NCBI GenBank assembly: GCA_019930625.1
Contig: CP082844.1
Coordinates: 1,426,001 to 1,490,000 of the forward strand
From: Nocardia asteroides
GTDB lineage: Bacteria > Actinomycetota > Actinomycetes > Mycobacteriales > Mycobacteriaceae
DNA length: 64,000 bases
Direction of reading: 5' to 3'
In this document: positions 18,832 through 28,449 of the stretch, piece by piece
How positions within the stretch are numbered: the stretch's first letter is position 1
Layout: every line of letters starts with the position of its first letter
Notes under the pieces: model-generated
Told to the model about the DNA's origin: nothing
What the model saw: the letters and a program-made list of their open reading frames with translations, nothing else
Database searches by the model: none
Program-made: the position numbers and the translations under genes

Positions 18832-19806
18832 CTAGCTCTTCGACAGCCGGAAGATCCGTAGGCCGTCGGGGACGCCGTTCAACGGCGCGGCGAAGAGACT
18901 GCGGCGGTAGGGCTTGACCGTCAGACCCAACTCCGTCAGCGTCTCCGGCCGCAATTCCCGCAGCGTGACCTCCGACAGCATGGTGTGCCCGTTGCCGCCC
19001 GCCTCCATGACCCTGGCGGCGATCGTGACGTCCACGCCCAGCCAGTCGCCGCCGATCTCGCGCGGCGAACCGGTGTGCAAACCGATCCGCATCTGCGGGG
19101 TGTAGCCGCGCACCTGCACATCGGCGAGGTTGCGCTTGGCGGTCACGGCGGCGCGCACCGCCCGGTCCGCCGAGGGGAACACGGCCATCACCCCATCGCC
19201 CATTCGCTTGACCACGTGTCCGCCGCGCTCGGCGATCGGGGGCTCGATGGCCTTGGCCACCTTGCGCAGCAGTTCCAGGGTGGCCTCGTCACCCGCCGAC
19301 AGCGACCATCGCGAGAAGGCCACCAGGTCGGTGAACATGACAGTTACCTCTTGGTTACCTCTGCCGCGTCCAACTCGCTCCAAGGCGGCCTGCCAGACCT
19401 GCAAGGCCCCGAAACCGATCTCGCGCGCCGCGCTGGGAGTGTCGCCGACCAGTTTGTCCGCCGCGCGCGCGACCGCTCGCGCGCCACCGGGCCCGGAAAC
19501 CGAGAGCGGATCACCGAAAGCGGGGTCCCCCGGCAACTGCCTGCGCGCCCTACGCAGCACGCCGATCAGGTCGGCCCGCTGATTCGCCGCGCTCACCAGC
19601 GCGGACAGCTGGCCGCGGCGCAATCCGCCGGTACGGCGGGGAGGATCGACCGCCTCGGACGGCTCCAACGGAATGACCACCTCGGGCGGTACGCCTCCAT
19701 CGGCCTCCGGCCTCGGCCTCGACTCGGCGCCGCCGGAAGGTGTTTCACTCACGCCCCGAGGGTATCTCAGCCCGCCAGGCGTGGACGGGTTACCGATCAT
19801 CGCCAT
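18832..19806 (-). CDS. Class III adenylate/guanylate cyclase
   Basis: Predicted cytosolic nucleotide cyclase of 324 residues with no membrane segment. A low-complexity N-terminus (~1-60) and a helical linker precede the cyclase domain (~150-320). Metal-binding Asp160 (MFTDLVAFS) and Asp204 (RMGDGVMAVF), the adenine-selecting lysine Lys200 and Asp259, and Arg265 (TIAARV) are in place. The usual transition-state asparagine (DVNxAAR) is Thr261. The enzyme may therefore be weak or altered. GGAGG lies 5 nt before the ATG at 19806; a GTG at 19752 is an alternative. Confidence 0.85.
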   Translation of the reverse strand: MAMIGNPSTPGGLRYPRGVSETPSGGAESRPRPEADGGVPPEVVIPLEPSEAVDPPRRTGGLRRGQLSALVSAANQRADLIGVLRRARRQLPGDPAFGDPLSVSGPGGARAVARAADKLVGDTPSAAREIGFGALQVWQAALERVGRGRGNQEVTVMFTDLVAFSRWSLSAGDEATLELLRKVAKAIEPPIAERGGHVVKRMGDGVMAVFPSADRAVRAAVTAKRNLADVQVRGYTPQMRIGLHTGSPREIGGDWLGVDVTIAARVMEAGGNGHTMLSEVTLRELRPETLTELGLTVKPYRRSLFAAPLNGVPDGLRIFRLSKS

Positions 19807-19949
19807 CTGCCACCTCCGCTACGAACCTCGGCGAGCACACCGTCGGGCTCGGCGATGGATAACGAGCTGGTTGCCGAATCGAGGCTACTCGGGCGAGAAC
19901 GGGTCTCGGAAGCGGCGCGCGGCATAGTTTCCTCGATGTTCACACGCAC

Positions 19950-19989
19950 GATCGGCCCGGCGCGAAGGCATATTCGCACCGGGCCGATC
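19950..19989. terminator. Long hairpin between the ABC and cyclase genes
   Basis: GATCGGCCCGG (19950-19960) pairs with CCGGGCCGATC (19979-19989), continued after one mismatch by GCGAA/TTCGC. The 310-bp space 19807-20117 holds this hairpin and the one at 20059-20095 and no gene that I can support. Confidence 0.55.
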
Positions 19990-20058
19990 GCCGCACCGTC
20001 CGCCGGGCAGTGACGGGCGGTGGGCGAAGCGCCGGACCTCCCGACAAGGTCGGCGCTC

Positions 20059-20095
20059 CTACCACCCGAGTGGCGAGGGAGGGCGACTCGGGTAG
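20059..20095 (-). terminator. Hairpin after the ABC permease
   Basis: CTACC...CCGAGT (20059-20071) pairs with ACTCGG-GTAG (20086-20095), beginning 22 nt past the permease stop in the direction of transcription. The left arm carries a small bulge. Confidence 0.5.
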
Positions 20096-20117
20096 CTGGG
20101 CGGCTCCCCGGCGCTGG

Positions 20118-20879
20118 TCACGCGTCGCGCTGGTTCACCACGACCAGGGCCGCGCCGAAGACGATCGCGACGAAAGCGGTGAAGTACAGCAGGCTGCCCC
20201 ACGGTCCCCAATGCCAGTTGGCCGTGGACGGGGCCGCGCTGAAGAAGTGGTTGGCGTTCGCGAACGGCAGGAACGGGGTGACGTTGCGGCCGAAGCTGCC
20301 GAACGCCCCGAGCAGTCCCTCGATGAGCAGCGGCCACAGCACGATCAGCGAGATCGCGGCGGCGGACTGCCGCACCAGCACGCCGACGCCGACCGCGAGC
20401 AGGACGCACAGGAACGCGTAGATCGGGATGCCGTAGACCTCCCGCCAATCGTCCGGGCTGGACAGGGTCAGGGTCGCCCCCGCGTCCGGACCGCCGAGGG
20501 CCTTGGCCACCAGGTAGGCGAGGAATACCAGCACGAGGGTGAGCACCGCGCCGTACACGCCCACCAGCCCGGCCTTGGTCAGGATGACCTTGGCCCGGTG
20601 CGGGGTGGCCTGGAACGTCGTCCGGATGATTCCGAAGCGATATTCGCTGGTCACGGTGAGAGTCGCCATGATCATCAGGACCATCACGCCGAAGCCGCTG
20701 ATCCCGGCCACCGCCGTGGAGACGGTCAGGTCGATCGCGCCTTCCTTGCCGTAGGACGCGCGCGCCACCGAGGCGAGCAACGCGGCCATGCCGAGCGCGA
20801 GGGCGACGACGATCGCCGAGCACCACCAGGGCGACCTGGTGGAGGTGAGCTTGATTCGTTCCGCTGCCAGCACACCCAT
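20118..20879 (-). CDS. ABC-2 type transporter permease
   Basis: Integral membrane protein of 253 residues with six predicted helices, the ABC-2 exporter architecture. The segment SEYRFGIIRTTFQATPHR after the second helix is the conserved cytoplasmic element of this class. The start overlaps the ATPase stop (TGATG), so the two are co-translated and should form one exporter, probably two permease and two ATPase copies. The cargo is unknown; drug or lipid export is common. Confidence 0.85.
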   Translation of the reverse strand: MGVLAAERIKLTSTRSPWWCSAIVVALALGMAALLASVARASYGKEGAIDLTVSTAVAGISGFGVMVLMIMATLTVTSEYRFGIIRTTFQATPHRAKVILTKAGLVGVYGAVLTLVLVFLAYLVAKALGGPDAGATLTLSSPDDWREVYGIPIYAFLCVLLAVGVGVLVRQSAAAISLIVLWPLLIEGLLGAFGSFGRNVTPFLPFANANHFFSAAPSTANWHWGPWGSLLYFTAFVAIVFGAALVVVNQRDA

Positions 20880-21823
20880 CAGAGCGCACCTCCCATAACT
20901 TGATCGAAGCCTTCGCCGTGGTACTCCACGGCGCCGCCGGTCATCCGCATGAACGCCTCCTCCAGCGAAGCGCGCTGCGGAGCCAGCTCGAACAGCGTGA
21001 TCTCGTTCGCACCGGCCAGCTTGCCGACCGCGTCACTGGTCACGTTCGCCACCACGAGCGCCGGCCCGTCGGGGCCCGCCCCGTCCTCGCGGACGGTCAT
21101 GCCGTTGGAAGTGAGCACACTGCGCAGCTGGTCGAGCTGCGGGCTGCGCACCCGGACCGACTGCTCGGAGGCGCGCTCGATGAACTCCTGGGTGGTCGAG
21201 TCGGAGATGAGCTTGCCGCGACCGATCACCACCAGGTGCTCGGCGGTCTGCGCCATCTCCGACAGCAGGTGGCTGGAGACCAGCACCGTGCGGCCCTCGG
21301 CGGCCAGCCGCTGCATGAACCGGCGGATCCACAGGATGCCCTCCGGGTCCAGGCCGTTGACCGGCTCGTCGAACAGCAGCACCTGCGGGTCGCCGAGCAG
21401 CGCGCCGGCCAGGCCGAGCCGCTGCGACATGCCCAGCGAGAATCCGCCCGCGGACTTGCCCGCCACCTCCGAAAGGCCGACCAGCCGCAGCACTTCCTCC
21501 ACACGGGACTTGGCGATGCCGTTGGACGCGGCCATCCATTCCAGATGGGCGCGCGCCGACCGGTTCGGATGCACCCACTTGGCGTCGAGCAGCGCGCCGA
21601 CGGTGCGCAGAGGATGGTCCAGTTGGTGGTACGGCTTGCCCTGGATCAGGGCAGTGCCCGCGGTGGGCTTGTCCAATCCGAGAATCATCCGCATGGTGGT
21701 CGACTTGCCCGCGCCGTTCGGTCCCAGGAACCCCGTCACTTGTCCCGGTCGAACGGTGAAGGACAGATCCTGCACCGCCACGGTCTGCCCGTAGTGCTTG
21801 GTCAGGCCCCTCAGCTCGATCAT
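20879..21823 (-). CDS. ABC transporter ATP-binding protein
   Basis: ATPase of 314 residues for the adjacent permease. Walker A GPNGAGKST (34-42), an ABC signature FSLGMSQRL, Walker B LLFDEPVNGLDPEG and a switch histidine (VSSHLL) are all present, followed by a ~100-residue C-terminal extension typical of DrrA/CcmA-like exporters. The ATG at 21823 (MIELRGLTKHYG) is preferred; an ATG 12 nt upstream is possible. A perfect 20-bp palindrome sits 57-76 bp upstream of the start. Confidence 0.88.
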   Translation of the reverse strand: MIELRGLTKHYGQTVAVQDLSFTVRPGQVTGFLGPNGAGKSTTMRMILGLDKPTAGTALIQGKPYHQLDHPLRTVGALLDAKWVHPNRSARAHLEWMAASNGIAKSRVEEVLRLVGLSEVAGKSAGGFSLGMSQRLGLAGALLGDPQVLLFDEPVNGLDPEGILWIRRFMQRLAAEGRTVLVSSHLLSEMAQTAEHLVVIGRGKLISDSTTQEFIERASEQSVRVRSPQLDQLRSVLTSNGMTVREDGAGPDGPALVVANVTSDAVGKLAGANEITLFELAPQRASLEEAFMRMTGGAVEYHGEGFDQVMGGAL

Positions 21824-21879
21824 GCCGCCCAGCATTCCGCAGATCGCGGCCGCGCGCGTCGATAAATGGTGTCGAGTTG

Positions 21880-21899
21880 CCTCATCCTCGAGGATGAGG
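21880..21899. promoter_or_regulatory. Perfect 20-bp palindrome upstream of the ABC operon
   Basis: CCTCATCCTC followed by its exact reverse complement GAGGATGAGG, with no spacer. Its place near the expected promoter of the exporter operon suggests a repressor site, but no regulator gene is adjacent; the sequence beyond it is scrambled by the transposon scar. Confidence 0.55.
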
Positions 21900-22568
21900 A
21901 CGCGGGCTTACCCCTAGGGGCTCGACCCGCACCGACCCAGCAATTCGGCGACATGGAGCGGCGGCGCGACGTCACCGGGGATCATGCGCCGTTCACGCAG
22001 CGCACCTTGGCCGGAACGCAGGTGAGCAGTTCGACTGGCTGCGATCACACAAAGCGCTGTTGCCGGGCCGGGCATCACCACGTGGGGGCGTTGGTCGCCG
22101 AAGGCCGCACCACGGCCGGCGATGTTGGAGCCGGATCAGCGACCAGAGCAGGCCGGGAACGGGGCGGCGCTGATGCGGCTGTGGACGTCCCGGAAGACGC
22201 CGAGCCACGGGTCAGCGAGCTGGAGCCGCTGCGAGGGCACAATACGCACCTCATCGAAGGGAATGGTCAAGGCTTTGCGCCAGCTGGGCGACCTCCAGGC
22301 GATCGGGACGGGTGAGGTGGATCTGAGCTTGATCCGGCCGCGCCGGCTCATGAGGTAGGCGATGAATTCAACCTCTACATCGGTGTCGATGTGGTGTGAG
22401 ACATGATCGAGAAGAATGTCACTCGCTTGGAGCTGTCACGCGGTCGAGGCAATCGACGAGCTGTGCCCGCCGGGTTCGCCGAGTTGGACGGGCAACGCCT
22501 GGCCGAGTTGGCTGGGAAGTTGTGCACGGCCAGGCCGTTCCTGCCGCGGCTGATGGAAAGGTGGCCTT
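21900..22568. other. Degenerate region before the transposase remnant
   Basis: No supported gene. A minus-strand frame of 71 codons (22136-22351, open further upstream without a start) reads ALTIPFDEVRIVPSQRLQLA and looks like a piece of a former protein, but I recognise no family. A short dyad CCCCTAGGGG is at 21911-21920. Together with the Tn3 fragment this reads as an old insertion and deletion scar. Confidence 0.5.
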
Positions 22569-23103
22569 GTGATCATCACCGACACCGGTTCCTACAGCGA
22601 CATCGTCTTCGGCTGCTGCATCTATTGGGTTTCCAGTACAGGCCGAAGCTGGCGAACCTGCCCGATCAGCGGCTGCCGCGCATCGCCCACTATGGGCGGA
22701 TCTTCAAAACCTGCATATCCGACGGCTGGCCGACGAGAAATCTATCGCCGCGAAGGCAAGCGCCAGTCGAACCTCATTGCGGACATCGCGATTTGGCACG
22801 CTCCGTCTCCCACGGAAGAAGCGCGAGATGTACCGGGCCTACTACAAAGGGATGCAGGACTGTCGGCCCTCGGGCTCGTCCTGAACTGCGTCGTGTTGTG
22901 GAACACCGTCTACCTCGACCAAGGCCTGAGCAGCCTGTTGCGTGGACGAGGCTATCCAATGCTGGATACCGACGTGACGCGGCTGGTCGGCGTTCATCCG
23001 CGCCCAACTGGAGTTGAACGGGCAGTACAGCTTCGCGCTGCCCGACCTGGAGGGGCGGCCCCGGCCACTATGCGATCCGGACTCCCCGACGACCGATGAA
23101 TGA
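22569..23103 (+). pseudogene. Remnant of a Tn3-family transposase (TnpA, C-terminal part)
   Basis: Pieces of a Tn3-family TnpA lie in all three forward frames: IITDTGSYSDIVFG at 22569, LLGFQYRPKLANLPDQRLPRI, HYGRIFKT, RKKREMYRAYYKGMQD, then LGLVLNCVVLWNTVYLDQGL and the C-terminal ELNGQYSFALPDLEGRPRPL, ending at the TGA at 23101. The jump from DQRLPRI to HYGRIFKT skips roughly 50 residues present in intact relatives, so there is an internal deletion plus several frameshifts. The N-terminal two thirds is absent, and no terminal inverted repeat or resolvase was found. Inactive. Confidence 0.85.
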
Positions 23104-24019
23104 GTTCGGCCGTGTCATGGGTGAGGCTGTCCATCGCCTCCTCGGGGCCACCAGCAAGGCGGTCAAATGGCGTAAAGGTCATAGCGATGCCGTTACCGGG
23201 GAGCTTCGGCATGGAGTCGCCGAACACAGCCTCGACACCGACGAGCACTGTGGATATCGGGTCGCACGAAGCGAATTCGCGTCGTCGGATACAGCAGTGT
23301 CCGCCCCCGGTGAGATCGCTGGTGGGCGCAGGCCGGATGCGCCGCTGTTGGTCGCGGACGAACTGGACACGATGCTGGGCATCGAGGCGACATGGGGAAA
23401 TATGGTTGAACCGAATCGGACGTTCGAGATGTGGGCACGCTCACCCGACGGAACGCCTCGACCGCCGGTGAACCGGGACGCGGTGCTGTCCTGCTGGGAC
23501 TTGATCCTGGAGGCCGGAGTCCGTTCCGGCGTGCTGGAACACGCCGACATCCGTCGAATGTACGAGTGGTTCCCACTGAATGAGCCCTCGAATTGGTACC
23601 GACAGCACGGGGGGAAGGTCTCGGAATCGATCCAGGACGATTCCGATGCATGGGGAGAACGCTTCAAGCGAATGCTCGCACCCCATGGATTGCAACTCTT
23701 CACACCGGGTGATCACCTGTGCCCTCAGCCGCGGCGCGGTGATTTGATCGTGTGGGCTACCGACGAGTATCCCTTAACCCATGTTGGAGTTTTCACCGGG
23801 CGCTTTGTTGGCGAGGGCAGTAGCAGATCACCCGAGGTGTACACCTTTTGGCCGCCACCGGGAAATTTCGACATGCACGAGGGCAGCTGGGCCACGGTGA
23901 CCGCCCTGAAAACAGCATCGGCCAAAGAACTGACCGACTACATGGTCGATCCACCACCAGGATCCAACGCAGACCGGTTTACATCTCCGGTACTCTATTT
24001 CGCGCGAGGCCCCTGGTAG
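23096..24019 (+). CDS. Orphan protein with an NlpC/P60-like amidase core
   Basis: Unrecognised protein of up to 307 residues. The last ~200 residues show the pattern of a papain-like NlpC/P60 or CHAP amidase: a cysteine at the start of a helix (AVLSCWDLILEAGV, near residue 133), then, after a long insert, RRGDLIVWATDEYPLTHVGVFTG (GD...HVG with the candidate catalytic histidine). No signal peptide is seen. The ATG at 23096 overlaps the transposase stop, so the N-terminal ~90 residues may be spurious; a start near the ATG of MLGIEATWG would be shorter. Base composition looks less GC-rich than neighbours. It may be a detached toxin or peptidoglycan-hydrolase domain. Confidence 0.55.
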   Translation: MNEFGRVMGEAVHRLLGATSKAVKWRKGHSDAVTGELRHGVAEHSLDTDEHCGYRVARSEFASSDTAVSAPGEIAGGRRPDAPLLVADELDTMLGIEATWGNMVEPNRTFEMWARSPDGTPRPPVNRDAVLSCWDLILEAGVRSGVLEHADIRRMYEWFPLNEPSNWYRQHGGKVSESIQDDSDAWGERFKRMLAPHGLQLFTPGDHLCPQPRRGDLIVWATDEYPLTHVGVFTGRFVGEGSSRSPEVYTFWPPPGNFDMHEGSWATVTALKTASAKELTDYMVDPPPGSNADRFTSPVLYFARGPW

Positions 24020-24144
24020 ACAGCGCCCCCGATCTCCGTACATCCGGCCAGCGTCTTGGCGAACGCCGGATCCACTGTGGCGATCTCGTACCGCGAGCCG
24101 GCCAGCGCGAAGTTCGTGTAGCAGCGGAATGGGCAGCTCGTCAC
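23995..24144 (-). CDS. 49-aa ORF coupled to the MerR gene, possibly truncated
   Basis: A GTG at 24144 overlaps the MerR stop (GTGA) and opens a 49-residue frame reading CYTNFALAGSRYEIATVDPAF and ending GAVYQGPRAK. The composition is protein-like, and the overlap is the form used for coupled genes here. The end overlaps the tail of the oppositely read amidase-like gene by 25 bp. It could be the stump of a longer gene cut when the scar to the left formed. No family recognised. Confidence 0.35.
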   Translation of the reverse strand: MTSCPFRCYTNFALAGSRYEIATVDPAFAKTLAGCTEIGGAVYQGPRAK

Positions 24145-24893
24145 TCCAGCGAGCGAGAGCCGGGCGGTCCGTTCTCGCCTGCGCCGGTTTCCGACTGGGA
24201 GCTTCCCGCGAGCGCGATCACGGCGGTGAGCGCGGCGGCCGCGTCGAGAAGCGCACGAGAGCGGGCCGTGATGCTCGCGTCCCGAGCCGCCAGCGCGGCT
24301 TCGACGTCTTCGGAACGGTCGCCGCGCGGCAGGTCCGGCATCAGAATCCGGAGGCTGTCGACGCGGTATCCGGCGCTGCGGAGCTGGTGGACGATCCGGG
24401 CATCTCGCACTTGCGCGGGCGAGTACCGTCGCACTCCCTGTGCGGTGGGGCGGTCCGGAACCACCAATCCCTCGGCGTCCCAATGCCGCAACGTCGACGG
24501 GCGCACGCCGAGCGCCGCGGCGAGCTCGGACACGCTCATCGAATCCGATGGACGCACGTCATCGATCGGTTCGGCGGAGATCGCTGCGGCCGCCCGCTTG
24601 GCGAGCCCGAGATCCCGGCGCTCCCGGTCGAGCCGGGCATGCGCCGCGTCGAGCAGCGCGAGCACCTCGGCGATAGGCCTCTCGTGAACCGCGCGAACGA
24701 TTCGTTTGGCCTCGACCGGGCCGACACCGGCAGCCAGCGCCCGATAGGCCAGCGCGCAACGCAGGTGGATCTCCCCGTACCTGCGATAGCCCGATGCCGT
24801 GCGCAGCGCGGACGGCAGTACGCCGTCCCGCTCCAGGTTGCGAATCTGCTGCACGGAGTACCCGGCGCGGCGCGCGACATCGACCGTGCGCAT
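24141..24893 (-). CDS. Regulator with two MerR-type DNA-binding domains
   Basis: Protein of 250 residues with two MerR helix-turn-helix modules: residues 1-70 (TVDVARRAGYSVQQIRNLER ... ASGYRRYGEIHLR) and about 118-180 (MSVSELAAALGVRPSTLRHW ... GVRRYSPAQVRDARIV). Most MerR proteins have one such domain and act as dimers, so a tandem form could bind asymmetric sites or act as a monomer. The ATG at 24893 (MRTVDVARR) was chosen over an upstream ATG at 24956. Divergent from the DUF6194 gene, its likely target. Confidence 0.82.
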   Translation of the reverse strand: MRTVDVARRAGYSVQQIRNLERDGVLPSALRTASGYRRYGEIHLRCALAYRALAAGVGPVEAKRIVRAVHERPIAEVLALLDAAHARLDRERRDLGLAKRAAAAISAEPIDDVRPSDSMSVSELAAALGVRPSTLRHWDAEGLVVPDRPTAQGVRRYSPAQVRDARIVHQLRSAGYRVDSLRILMPDLPRGDRSEDVEAALAARDASITARSRALLDAAAALTAVIALAGSSQSETGAGENGPPGSRSLE

Positions 24894-24976
24894 GGACGAG
24901 TTGAGAGTTGGCACCCTACCTATCCTCGATATCCGTCCCAAAGTCTCCACAAGCACCTCAATGAAACGCTGGAACC

Positions 24977-25450
24977 ATGACCATCGACGAGATCATCGAC
25001 TTCGTATCGGCTCTCGAGGGCGTGTTGACCCTCCGCCCCGGACCCGGCGACGGCTCCCCGCAGATCAGCTGGGGCGACACGTTCTTCTACTACTCACCAG
25101 ACGGCGGCGTGCCGAAGGCGACCCAACCCTTCGCGACAATCGTCACCAAGAACTATCCGGACGACGAGCGGTCCCGCCTGGACCGCCCCGACACCTTCCG
25201 CGTCAACATCGCCGCCGGAAAAGAAGCCTTCACCCACTGGACCGGCCATGCTCCGCGTGAGCTACCCCCGAATCTCGACCACAGCGTCACCGACACCGTG
25301 TTCCCGCATCCCGTCTACGGCTCCGCCGGTTGGCTCGCGATAGTGAACCCAGACAGCCGGACCGATGAGACGACCCGCGACCTGCTCCGCACCGCGTACG
25401 ACCGAGCCCGTGCACGCTACGAACGGCGAGCCGCATCCACCGAGAGCTGA
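24977..25450 (+). CDS. DUF6194-family protein
   Basis: Small cytosolic protein of 157 residues, starting MTIDEIIDFVSALEGVLTLR and containing WGDTFFYYSPDG and FPHPVYGSAGWLAIVNPDSR, which match the DUF6194 family of actinobacteria as I know it. The function is unknown. It is divergent from the tandem-MerR gene with 83 bp between the starts, an arrangement that suggests the MerR protein controls it. Confidence 0.75.
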   Translation: MTIDEIIDFVSALEGVLTLRPGPGDGSPQISWGDTFFYYSPDGGVPKATQPFATIVTKNYPDDERSRLDRPDTFRVNIAAGKEAFTHWTGHAPRELPPNLDHSVTDTVFPHPVYGSAGWLAIVNPDSRTDETTRDLLRTAYDRARARYERRAASTES

Positions 25451-26161
25451 CGCAACTTTACAGTCATCTCACGGACCGCTCCTCGGCGAGCTGACACGCC
25501 ACGGCCGCCGACGACAAGCCGACATGGGGCTTCGGCGAGCTGAGAATTCCGGCCGCCCTGCCCATGCTGTAGGCGCGAGAGTCCTCGTCATCGAGCCGGT
25601 CCGCTGCACTGGAGGCGTCGGTGGGGTCGGTGTGCTGCACAACACCTCTGGTCACGACGCCGACGGGCCCCGGCGCACTGTTCACCGGGGCCCGGGATCG
25701 AGGGGGTTTGATAGCAATTCCAATCGCCGACCCGCAGAGCCGACGTCGAACACCGCGCCCGGCACTTCTTCCCGGGCGCGCAAGGTGTAGGTACCTGTCT
25801 CAGCGACCACCTCCCGGATCGACGAACTAGACCTGCGGTATGTCATCCCCTCCGGCGGTCCGGTCGACTGCACCGGATTCTCTTCTCCGCCGGAGGGGAT
25901 GGTGATTCTTGCTCTCCGGGCAGTTCACCTGCCCGGCCAACCAGACTCTTCATCTCCAACGACAGCGACTGTATATCAGCCTTCGGAGAATGTCTCCATT
26001 CTGGAGTACAGCTTTTCTGCGCAAGGTGAGGTGTCCTGCACGACGGAACTTCGGGCCCGGCTGCGCGAGTTCCGCAGCAGTCTTCCGGTTCGGAGAGGAT
26101 GTAACCGCCGCCGAGGGTATCCACGCCTCCCGCCGCGCACACCTGATCGCGTCCGCGCGCG
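25451..26161. other. Intergenic region with no supported gene
   Basis: About 710 bp without a convincing gene. Minus-strand frames at 25682-25873 and 25843-26169 have starts but no ribosome binding site and no recognisable protein. A fragment [20 protein letters not shown] in the first is faintly protein-like. It may be a decayed gene. Confidence 0.45.
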
Positions 26162-26162
26162 G

Positions 26163-26193
26163 TTGACATGGAGTGCGCTCCAGCTCTTAGCGT
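26163..26193 (+). promoter_or_regulatory. MerR-type promoter with a 19-bp spacer
   Basis: TTGACA (26163-26168) and TAGCGT (26188-26193) are 19 bp apart, the over-long spacing that MerR activators correct by twisting DNA. The spacer holds the dyad TGGAG-TGCG-CTCCA (26169-26182). It drives the aldo/keto reductase gene, whose start is 35 bp downstream. Confidence 0.75.
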
Positions 26194-26228
26194 CGGAACC
26201 GATGGTTTCGAGTTCAGGAGGTAGCAAC

Positions 26229-27215
<987 letters not shown>

Positions 27216-27245
27216 GCCCGCCGCGTCCCGGCCCGCTCTCGTCGC

Positions 27246-27291
27246 GGGCGTGAGCGACGCCGCCGCCCGCCGAGCGGCGCCGCTCACGCCC
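27246..27291. terminator. Bidirectional hairpin between the aldo/keto reductase and thiG
   Basis: GGGCGTGAGCG (27246-27256) and CGCTCACGCCC (27281-27291) form a perfect 11-bp stem with a 24-nt loop that is itself GC-rich. It lies between convergent genes, 31 bp past the reductase stop. Confidence 0.6.
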
Positions 27292-27452
27292 AACCGACGA
27301 CAGCTGCTCCATCGGAACGGGCTGCGCTGCACACCGAGATCCGCTCGGACGAGCCGTTCCGGGACCACCCTGCTCGGGGGTTCGAAGCCGAGACAGCCCT
27401 GCCGACGCGGGGGCGATCGTCAACATTCCTGCCCTGGACTCGAGCGAATCCG

Positions 27453-28445
<993 letters not shown>

Positions 28446-28449
<4 letters not shown>

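Noticed and set aside
21911..21920. CCCCTAGGGG as a copper-responsive CsoR/RicR operator
   Set aside because: Only the 10-bp core is symmetric, the flanks do not match the known operators, and no copper gene is nearby.
22136..22351. 71-codon minus-strand frame as a real gene
   Set aside because: It is open upstream without a start codon, has no ribosome binding site and no family; it is better taken as a fragment in the scar.
22569..23103. Functional transposase or complete Tn3 element
   Set aside because: Frameshifts, an internal deletion, a missing N-terminus and no terminal inverted repeats or resolvase.
25843..26169. 108-codon minus-strand frame before the aldo/keto reductase
   Set aside because: It overlaps the MerR-type promoter, has no ribosome binding site and resembles random coding.
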